The position numbers and the translations under genes were made by a program. Of a stretch of DNA of 11,080 nt, positions 6,177 to 11,080 are shown one piece after another. The notes below the pieces were generated by a model, which worked only from the letters and a program-made list of their open reading frames with translations, made no database searches and was not told where the DNA came from. This DNA comes from an uncultured Campylobacter sp. GTDB lineage: Bacteria; Campylobacterota; Campylobacteria; Campylobacterales; Campylobacteraceae. The DNA is taken from the NCBI RefSeq assembly GCF_938018035.1, contig NZ_CALIJF010000203.1:1-11080 (forward strand), given 5' to 3'. Within the stretch, counting starts at the first letter, position 1. Each line of letters begins with the position of its first letter.

Positions 6177-6896
6177 ATGTTTGAATGGATCGCCTCACCC
6201 GAGGCATGGATCAGCCTGGCGACGCTCACGGGGCTTGAGATCGTGCTTGGCATCGACAATATCATCTTTATCGCGATTTTGTGCGGCCGCCTGCCCGAGG
6301 CGCAGCGCGGACGCGCCCGTATAATGGGGCTCGCGCTTGCAATGTTCACGCGCATACTGCTACTTCTTAGCTTAAGCTGGATCATGGGGCTAACTAAGCC
6401 ACTATTTAGCGTGCTTGCGCGCGATTTTAGCGGACGCGATCTCGTGCTGATCGGCGGTGGATTGTTTCTGCTCGTCAAATCCACGCTCGAGATCCACTCC
6501 AGCGCCACGGGCGAGGCACACGAGCATAGCGCTAGCAGCGGCAAGGCAAGCTTCGGCGGCACGCTCGTGCAGATCGCCGTTTTGGACATCATCTTTTCGC
6601 TCGACAGCGTCATCACCGCCGTGGGCATGGCGCAGCACCTGCCCGTTATGATCCTCGCAGTCATCATCGCCGTGGGCGTGATGATGCTCGCTAGCGGCGC
6701 GATCGCGCGCTTTGTGGACGCAAACCCGACGATCAAAATTTTAGCGCTTGCATTTTTGATCCTAGTGGGCGTCTCGCTGATCGCCGACGGCCTAGGCTTT
6801 CACATACCTAAGGGCTACATCTACTTCTCGATGGCGTTTTCGCTACTAGTGGAGCTCATCAATATCCAGATCCGCAAAAAATCCGCCGCGAAATGA
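6177..6896 (+). CDS. TerC/YgdQ-family integral membrane protein, probable metal exporter
   Basis: A 239-residue protein with about seven hydrophobic helices. It closely resembles E. coli YgdQ in length and motifs: TLTGLEIVLGIDNIIFIAIL at 16-35, GLTKPLF at 71-77, the domain with VLDIIFSLDSVITAVGMAQ at 135-153, and the LIADGLGFHIPKGYIYFSMAFS end at 201-222. The paired acidic sites (Glu21, Asp27 and Asp137, Asp143) are conserved in TerC proteins and thought to bind metal. Family members are linked to manganese efflux and to loading exported metalloenzymes. A polar loop rich in His, Ser and Glu (108-123) splits the two halves. AAAGGA at 6166-6171 supports the ATG. The next gene starts 33 bases after the stop and may be cotranscribed. 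Tellurite resistance itself is not implied. Confidence 0.9.
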   Translation: MFEWIASPEAWISLATLTGLEIVLGIDNIIFIAILCGRLPEAQRGRARIMGLALAMFTRILLLLSLSWIMGLTKPLFSVLARDFSGRDLVLIGGGLFLLVKSTLEIHSSATGEAHEHSASSGKASFGGTLVQIAVLDIIFSLDSVITAVGMAQHLPVMILAVIIAVGVMMLASGAIARFVDANPTIKILALAFLILVGVSLIADGLGFHIPKGYIYFSMAFSLLVELINIQIRKKSAAK

Positions 6897-6929
6897 TCGG
6901 AGGAATTTTGCGAGATCTGAAAGGCGCGA

Positions 6930-8444
6930 ATGGGCTTTGCTAAATTTCTTTCGCTGCGGCAGATCAAGCTTACTCGCGGCACGGCTAGGGATTTGAAGCT
7001 TGAGCACGCGGCTGTAGGCACGGCGAAATTTAGCTTTACGCTGGAGGGCTTGCGCTTTGCGGGGAATTTGGACTTAAGGCGCGGCGGGCTTTATCTGCCG
7101 ATACGCGAGGGCGACGAGCTGGCGGTGATATATGAGACTTCAAGCTCAAATTCCGACGGGGAGGCTTTGAGGGGCTCAAATTCTAGCCGAAGCGCTTTAA
7201 ACGGCGCCGATTTAAGCGGCGAAAATTCCGCAGAGCGCCATAACTGCGAAGTTTCAAGTAGCGGAAATTTCACTGCCGCAAGTTCAGACTGCGACGCATA
7301 TAGCGATACGGCGGCAAGTGCGCGCCAAAATTCTGTGGTATCTGATTTAGTGGGCAAAGATCGCAGCGGTATAAATTCCGCCGCTTTGAGCCTGATCCGC
7401 GAAGGCTTTAACGAGCAGGCGAACGCTAATACGGAACTTTATACTTCGAGTTTGAATTGCAAAGATTTAAGCGGCTCCACCTCTTTAAATTCTACTCGCG
7501 AGAGCTGTGACGGCGCTTCGGCAGACCCCGCCGCATCTCCGCTAGATTTCGTTAATCTAAGCCTAGGCGCGCAGCGCTGGAAGGACGCCGGCAGCACGGC
7601 ACTCGCCGCGATATTCGCAGCCTTCGGCGTAGCGCTAGTCGCGATGAGCATCTACTGCATAATCTTTATTTTTGAAAAGAGCGATCCTGCGGTGGCGATA
7701 GCCCTGCCCGTCCTCGCGCCTTTTGCATATTGCAGCTTTAAGTTTATGCGAAGAGACTGGCGCGCCGCGAAGTTCGGACGCATATTTGCGGCTCTCGCGC
7801 ACTCCAAAGAGCCCAAGCGAAGCGGCGAAGCGGAGGGCTATGCTAGCGGCGTGCGCGTGCTGCAAAGTGGCGACGTTTATTACTATGGCTTCGCGCTGGA
7901 CGGAGTATATTTATCGGGCGATAGTAAGCTGCAGATCGTTTCCGACGGGATACTCACAGATCAAAATTTAGCGGAGCTTGCGGACGGCGAAAATTGCATG
8001 AAATTTAAGAATTTAGACGCAGAAAATTCCACAAATTCTGCGAGCGTTAAGAATTTTGCGAAATCAGCAAATTCCGCAAGTTTTGTAAATTCTGCCAACG
8101 CAGCAAATTCTACAAATTCCGCCCGCTCCGCCGAAGCCGCGGCACCCGCCAAGGCGAAGGACGCCTCGCAGAGCTTTGAGCTGCAAAACGGTGATATTCT
8201 TCGCGCCCGCTACAAAGACTACCGCGTAAGCGGGATTTGGAATCAAAGTCGCGGCATGAAGCTAGGCGATACGCGCAGCGGACTTCGGCGCGTGATAGAT
8301 TTTATCGCGAGCGTGGCGCTACAAATAGGTCTGCGTCTAGGCGGCGCGCTCGTGCTGACGCGGCTCGGCGATCACATCGGCGGCTCCTTCGGCAACGCCC
8401 TAAGCTTCATCGGATTTTTGCTGCTGCTTAGCCTTATGCTTTGA
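6930..8444 (+). CDS. Membrane protein with duplicated beta domain and two low-complexity insertions, unknown function
   Basis: A 504-residue protein I cannot assign to a named family. From the N-terminus: a probably beta-rich domain (12-69) ending in REGDELAVIYE; a Ser/Asn/Ala/Asp-rich low-complexity stretch (70-204); LDFVNLSLG, which looks like the missing last strand; two hydrophobic helices (about 224-248 and 254-272); a basic linker; a second beta-like stretch (307-340); a second Asn/Ser/Ala-rich stretch (363-412); LQNGDILRARYKDYRVSGIW; and two more helices (about 455-476 and 487-504). The halves look related: FTLEGLRFAGN (36-46) matches FALDGVYLSGD (321-331), and GDELAVIYE matches GDILRARYK. 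An in-frame TGA at 6918 fixes the start as the ATG at 6930; AAAGG is nearby. It follows the TerC gene by 33 bases, probably in one transcript. The plan (small beta domain, a GDE(L/V)AV motif, paired helices) loosely recalls proteins labelled putative type VI effectors, but this is weak. Confidence 0.75.
   Translation: MGFAKFLSLRQIKLTRGTARDLKLEHAAVGTAKFSFTLEGLRFAGNLDLRRGGLYLPIREGDELAVIYETSSSNSDGEALRGSNSSRSALNGADLSGENSAERHNCEVSSSGNFTAASSDCDAYSDTAASARQNSVVSDLVGKDRSGINSAALSLIREGFNEQANANTELYTSSLNCKDLSGSTSLNSTRESCDGASADPAASPLDFVNLSLGAQRWKDAGSTALAAIFAAFGVALVAMSIYCIIFIFEKSDPAVAIALPVLAPFAYCSFKFMRRDWRAAKFGRIFAALAHSKEPKRSGEAEGYASGVRVLQSGDVYYYGFALDGVYLSGDSKLQIVSDGILTDQNLAELADGENCMKFKNLDAENSTNSASVKNFAKSANSASFVNSANAANSTNSARSAEAAAPAKAKDASQSFELQNGDILRARYKDYRVSGIWNQSRGMKLGDTRSGLRRVIDFIASVALQIGLRLGGALVLTRLGDHIGGSFGNALSFIGFLLLLSLML
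7137..7541 (+). repeat. Low-complexity coding insertion 1 (Ser/Asn/Ala-rich)
   Basis: About 135 codons inside the 504-residue protein, rich in Ser, Asn, Ala and Asp. The word AAATTC recurs about every 15-100 bases, mostly as Asn-Ser codons, and a short unit recurs imperfectly: GADLSGENS at residues 92-100 and CKDLSGSTS at 177-185, each with GATTTAAGCGGC in the DNA. It sits between what look like neighbouring strands of one domain. Confidence 0.65.
8016..8165 (+). repeat. Low-complexity coding insertion 2 (Asn-Ser-Ala repeats)
   Basis: About 50 codons (residues 363-412) with repeated (Ala/Thr/Val)-Asn-Ser units, such as STNSAS, SANSAS, VNSANAANSTNSARS. Six copies of AAATTC occur within about 100 bases, all in the same codon phase (xxA AAT TCy). 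This looks like recent growth by slippage or duplication, but the copies are not identical tandem units. Confidence 0.7.
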
Positions 8445-8470
8445 AGGGAGAATTTCAAGCGACAACCTCG

Positions 8471-8524
8471 CGGAATTTTGCAACTTCAAGGAATTTCAAA
8501 TTTCGCAATTTTTGCAGAATTCCG
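8471..8524 (+). terminator. Inverted repeat after the 504-residue gene, possible terminator
   Basis: CGGAATTTTGC (8471-8481) and GCAGAATTCCG (8514-8524) pair over 11 bp in RNA with one G-U pair, around a 32-base loop. No strong T run follows (TAGCGAGCGGATTTGTATTTT). It is the only candidate stop signal between this gene and the next promoter. Confidence 0.35.
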
Positions 8525-8583
8525 TAGCGAGCGGATTTGTATTTTAAATTGAGGGCGCAAATTCTAAATCCAAATCTCGCGCG

Positions 8584-8597
8584 GCGCAAATTTGCGC
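8584..8597. promoter_or_regulatory. Perfect 14-bp palindrome GCGCAAATTTGCGC abutting the -10 box; candidate operator
   Basis: The palindrome ends on the base before TATAAT (8598-8603), so it fills the -11 to -24 region where RNA polymerase binds. A dimeric regulator bound there would block transcription of the 8636 gene. This is inference from position and symmetry; no regulator gene is adjacent. Confidence 0.45.
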
Positions 8598-8603
8598 TAT
8601 AAT
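8598..8603 (+). promoter_or_regulatory. -10 element (TATAAT) for the 8636 gene
   Basis: TATAAT in TTTGCGCTATAATCTAGCG, 32 bases before the TTG start. The core CGCTATAAT is identical to the frr promoter. Confidence 0.65.
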
Positions 8604-8635
8604 CTAGCGAAAATCAAAGATTTAAAGGATGCGAC

Positions 8636-9631
8636 TTGAAAATTTTAATCTCGTTTTTGTGCTTATTAAGCTTCATGTTCGCCGAGGCAGCGCCCGCTTT
8701 GGCAGAAGGTGTAAACAGCGCTCAAAAGGATCAAAACCTAGAAATTTTAACGGCAAATTTAGACGCGGCGCTGAAAGAAATCGACGAAGCCGGGCATCGC
8801 CCCGATGGTACGCCTTGCGAGAGCATCGTTAGGTTAAGGGCTGCGTTTATGGAGTTTTTGCAAAGCGCGGGCGAGAGCGCTCCGCAAATTTTAAAATCCT
8901 TGAGGTTCGCCCCGAATATGGCGATCTCGCAGGACGGCAAGTTTCGGGCATATTCGGTAGATATCAGCACCGGCGGCACAATGGGCGCGAGCTACGTAGC
9001 ATATCAATACGCAAGCGGCGGGCAAAATTTCATTATGGATTTTGCAGACAAAGGTGCGCAGCAGATGCAAGAATGCGTTCTTGGCGGCAGGCGGGATTGC
9101 GCCTGCGGCGATTGGGCAGTCGGTACCGCATGGGGCGGCGAGCGAGTGATAAAAATTTTTAAAGTTAAAGAAAATCTATATCTTATTTACGGAGCATCAA
9201 AGGGCTCTACTAAGCTCACAAACGACGAATTTTGGGCGGTAGAAGCAAGCGAAGCGGGTATAAACCTAGCGAATATATTCCACTACGTCCGTTCATGCGG
9301 CGGAGATTGCGACTGCTCTAAAAGGAGCTCTTTGGTGCCGCACGACTCCGCTCGATTCGGCGTAGAATATGATTTTTTCTCATATTTAGACGGCAGTGAC
9401 GAGATAAAGAATAAATACGCTAAAAGGACGTTTTTGACCTTTGAAAACGGCATACTGGGCGCTCTTAAGGTAAAATATAGCGATAAATACCCGGACGGCG
9501 AGCTTGTCGATGAATATCAATACTTTAAATTTGACGGCGAAAAATTTACGATAGAGAGTAAAATAATTCATTGCGAGCCCGGTAAAATTATAGGGGAGTT
9601 AGTCGCGCCCTCTAGCGCGCAGGGGCTTTGA
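8636..9631 (+). CDS. Exported cysteine-rich protein of unknown function
   Basis: A 331-residue protein with a Sec signal peptide: MKILISFLCLLSFMFAEAAP, then Ala-Leu-Ala with cleavage probably after residue 23. No Cys sits at a lipobox, so it should be periplasmic or secreted. The mature part has eight Cys: 61, 147, 155, 157, 221, 225, 227 and 313. They include two CxC groups, DCACGDW (154-160) and GGDCDCSKR (222-230), which could form disulfides or bind metal. The middle reads like beta strands (FRAYSVDISTGGTMGASYVAYQY; VIKIFKVKENLYLIYGASKG) and may be a propeller- or sandwich-like fold. No family recognised. The start is TTG at 8636, supported by AAAGGA at 8624-8629 and the signal peptide directly after it; the ATG at 8629 is in another frame and gives no sensible protein. 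It has its own promoter and no nearby partner. Confidence 0.8.
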   Translation: MKILISFLCLLSFMFAEAAPALAEGVNSAQKDQNLEILTANLDAALKEIDEAGHRPDGTPCESIVRLRAAFMEFLQSAGESAPQILKSLRFAPNMAISQDGKFRAYSVDISTGGTMGASYVAYQYASGGQNFIMDFADKGAQQMQECVLGGRRDCACGDWAVGTAWGGERVIKIFKVKENLYLIYGASKGSTKLTNDEFWAVEASEAGINLANIFHYVRSCGGDCDCSKRSSLVPHDSARFGVEYDFFSYLDGSDEIKNKYAKRTFLTFENGILGALKVKYSDKYPDGELVDEYQYFKFDGEKFTIESKIIHCEPGKIIGELVAPSSAQGL

Positions 9632-9738
9632 TGGGTACTGCGATACTTGGCGGGTGCGCTAAATTTTAAGGCTTTTGGGTTGTAAATTTAAAGGCGCGGC
9701 GAAATTTCAAATTTTAGGCATATAAGATTTCGGCCGCG

Positions 9739-9752
9739 GAATTTTAAAATTC
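9739..9752. repeat. GAATTTTAAAATTC palindrome
   Basis: A perfect 14-bp palindrome of the AATTTTAAAATT family within the convergent intergenic mosaic, followed at once by a half copy (CTAAATTTTAAAG). Confidence 0.6.
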
Positions 9753-9870
9753 TAAATTTTAAAGCGTATAATTTCAAGGCACGGAATTTTAATTTCATAA
9801 TTTTAAATTTTGCGGTGCAGAATTCCTCGGCGTGGATTAAAATTTCAAATTTCAAAACGTGCGGGATTTT

Positions 9871-9939
9871 ACGCGCCTTAAAATTCTAAAGCGCGAAATC
9901 AAAAAGCAGAATTTTAAAATTTCAAATTTTAAGGCGCGT
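9871..9939. repeat. 15-bp perfect inverted repeat, possible bidirectional terminator
   Basis: ACGCGCCTTAAAATT (9871-9885) is the exact reverse complement of AATTTTAAGGCGCGT (9925-9939), with a 39-base spacer that itself contains the AATTTTAAAATT palindrome. It lies between convergent genes (ending at 9631 and 10015). For the minus strand a T-rich stretch precedes and follows the arms. It may end transcription from both sides; a small mobile repeat is another reading. Confidence 0.55.
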
Positions 9940-10014
9940 GAGGTCGCAGCACGGAGCGTGAAGCTATAGTGCGCGAGGCTGTGACACGCAAAGCTGCGGC
10001 GAGCCGCCCGTCCG

Positions 10015-11043
10015 CTAGCTCCAAATTCTTTCGTTTAGTTTTAGGTTTTTTACGATCGCCAAAAAGTGCGAAAGCTCGCGCTTGATTAGTGCGGCAGGAT
10101 CACGACGCAGCACACTTTCGTCTATGTCGGGCTCGAAATTATCGCAGCCCGTATTTACGAAAATATAAATTTTGCTATCTGCGAAGCTAAGGCTAACGGG
10201 CGCGGCTACGGCGCCTGCGAAGCGCAAGAGCCTCCGCATAAAGGCGGGCGTTAGAATATACATCGCGCCCGCCGCGTCCTCGCAATACACGGCGAAGGCG
10301 GCGTTAAACTCCGCATCGTCCATATCGATCCTCTTTAGCCCGAGGGTGTTCGGCGCGCCGGCGCAAGCGGGAAAGATCATGGTTTTGGCGCTTATGCGTT
10401 TGTGAAATTCCGCGTAGAAAAAGGTGCCGAGGATTTCACTTTCCAAAATTCTATTAAACAATTTCACATCGCAAAATGCAAACCTCACGCCGTCATAAAC
10501 GCCCGAGACCCTGTCGTTGCCGCCTAGGTATCTGTCTAGTCGAAAAAATAGCCCAGAGAGCTTGAGTTTAGCAGGATCGATATCGCCTGAAATTTCATAT
10601 CGGTAGCCGAATGTCTTAAAATAGGGCATTAAATAGTGCTCTTTAAAAGCGCGCCGAAATTTTACCGAGTAGTCTTGCTTAAAGTCTCTAAACAATACAA
10701 ACAAGCTCGAAGCAGCCAAGATTAAAGTTATAATCGCGAGTAAGATATATTTGGAAATCGTAGGGCGATTTTGTAAATCAACTAGAAATAGGCATATTAT
10801 AAAAAGACCCGCGGCTTGGATTATCGTAGCTTTTATGGAGGCCTGATCGCACAAAACGGCTACTATAAGAACAACCGCGAATAATCCGATAAACGGCAAC
10901 AAATCCGCCATGCCTCCTCCGTCGCGTAGCTTGTATAACAAAAACACGCCGTAGCCGAGCATGCACGCCGCTGCGAAGATCGTATTTCTTTTCGCCTTAT
11001 ACAAAAGCCCCAGTCTGATCTGCTCTAGCTCGCTCGCACTCAA
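10015..11043 (-). CDS. Four-helix membrane protein with DUF3137-like C-terminal domain
   Basis: A 342-residue protein. The N-terminal part has four hydrophobic helices near 21-37, 47-65, 73-89 and 97-117; residues 119-342 are soluble. That part fits DUF3137 as I know it: an FKEHYLMPYFK helix, SGLFFRLDRYLGGNDRVSGVYDGVRFAFCDV (163-193), GTFFYAEFHKRISAKTMIFP (206-225), LKRIDMDDAEFNAAFAVYCEDAAGAMYILTPAFMRRLL (236-273) and SLSFADSKIYIFV (284-296). The domain's function is unknown; such genes often lie beside lemA. Family members usually show two helices rather than four. The TTG start at 11043 is supported by a perfect AGGAGG five bases upstream and the good N-terminus; no nearer alternative is better. 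It is transcribed towards the repeat mosaic. Confidence 0.8.
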   Translation of the reverse strand: MSASELEQIRLGLLYKAKRNTIFAAACMLGYGVFLLYKLRDGGGMADLLPFIGLFAVVLIVAVLCDQASIKATIIQAAGLFIICLFLVDLQNRPTISKYILLAIITLILAASSLFVLFRDFKQDYSVKFRRAFKEHYLMPYFKTFGYRYEISGDIDPAKLKLSGLFFRLDRYLGGNDRVSGVYDGVRFAFCDVKLFNRILESEILGTFFYAEFHKRISAKTMIFPACAGAPNTLGLKRIDMDDAEFNAAFAVYCEDAAGAMYILTPAFMRRLLRFAGAVAAPVSLSFADSKIYIFVNTGCDNFEPDIDESVLRRDPAALIKRELSHFLAIVKNLKLNERIWS

Positions 11044-11048
11044 TCGCC

Positions 11049-11054
11049 CCTCCT
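11049..11054 (-). promoter_or_regulatory. Strong ribosome binding site (AGGAGG) deciding a TTG start
   Basis: On the minus strand AGGAGG precedes TTG (11043-11041) by five bases. It supports the rare start codon of the DUF3137-like gene and suggests good translation despite it. Confidence 0.7.
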
Positions 11055-11080
11055 AAAATTTAAATCCGATTATGGCGCTA
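11053..11080 (-). other. Possible C-terminal tail of an upstream gene (lemA-like?), partial
   Basis: One minus-strand frame at the right edge reads Ser-Ala-Ile-Ile-Gly-Phe-Lys-Phe and then TAG, with the stop overlapping the AGGAGG of the next gene. The tight join would suit an upstream operon partner, and DUF3137 genes often follow lemA. Eight residues are far too few to identify anything; it may also be plain intergenic DNA. Confidence 0.2.

Larger units (their letters stand above)
9632..10014. other. Gene-free AT/GC mosaic of short repeated words
   Basis: These 383 bases carry no plausible gene. Words such as AAATTTTAA, GGAATTTTA and AAGGCGCG recur throughout. AATTTCAAATTT occurs at 9703, 9841 and 9918 (and at 8492 upstream), the 15-mer AAATTTCAAATTTTA at 9702 and 9917, and the AATTTTAAAATT palindrome at 9740 and 9910. 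The last 75 bases are GC-rich with a small GCGG/CCGC hairpin (9996-10007). The region lies between convergent genes, so it probably holds both transcript ends. Confidence 0.65.

Noticed and set aside
6177..6896. Tellurite resistance operon
   Set aside because: No other ter genes are nearby, and the protein resembles the YgdQ branch, whose role is metal export rather than tellurite resistance.
8629..8832. ATG frame of 67 codons at the start of the 8636 gene
   Set aside because: The ATG sits on top of the AAAGGA ribosome site and gives an Arg-rich product; the TTG frame gives a clean signal peptide and 331 residues.
9632..10014. CRISPR array in the repeat-rich region
   Set aside because: The repeats are short (12-15 bases), irregularly spaced and mixed; there are no uniform spacers and no cas genes.

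Overview
The window looks like chromosome from a Campylobacter with higher GC than C. jejuni, possibly one of the oral species (C. gracilis, C. rectus or C. showae type). The species guess is inference. The genus rests on gene order: a beta-carbonic anhydrase with an exported, probably mechanosensitive-channel gene behind it, then divergently a BI-1/YccA membrane protein, secG, frr, pyrE, an RDD membrane protein and rnhB. As I recall it, C. jejuni has the same block around Cj0232-Cj0238. Intergenic DNA is full of AAATTTTAAAATTT-like words, and 5 of the 13 clear genes start with GTG or TTG.

Left part (1-4670), housekeeping. On the minus strand, canB (bicarbonate supply for carboxylation) overlaps the start of an exported protein cut by the window edge. 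On the plus strand, the BI-1 gene and secG each have their own promoter, with hairpins behind them. frr and pyrE are 3 bases apart, and the RDD gene and rnhB overlap by 4. Four plus-strand promoters here and further right share a CGCTATAAT-like -10 element 28-33 bases before the start codon; the secG promoter has the same spacing but lacks the CGC.

Middle part (4671-6896). A 514-base gene-free stretch leads to a strong terminator serving an AT-rich minus-strand lipoprotein gene of unknown function. Divergent from it is a TerC/YgdQ-type membrane protein, likely a metal (manganese) exporter.

Right part (6897-11080), accessory and poorly characterised. Just behind terC lies a 504-residue membrane protein. 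It appears to be an internal duplication (beta domain plus two membrane helices, twice), each half interrupted by a Ser/Asn/Ala-rich low-complexity insertion whose DNA is built on the word AAATTC. Next comes an exported 331-residue cysteine-rich protein whose -10 box touches a perfect 14-bp palindrome. A 383-base repeat mosaic follows, carrying a perfect 15-bp inverted repeat. The window ends with a minus-strand four-helix membrane protein with a DUF3137-like C-terminal domain. I saw no tRNA, rRNA, CRISPR array, transposase or phage gene. The most novel-looking items are the duplicated, insertion-bearing 504-residue protein and the intergenic palindrome family.
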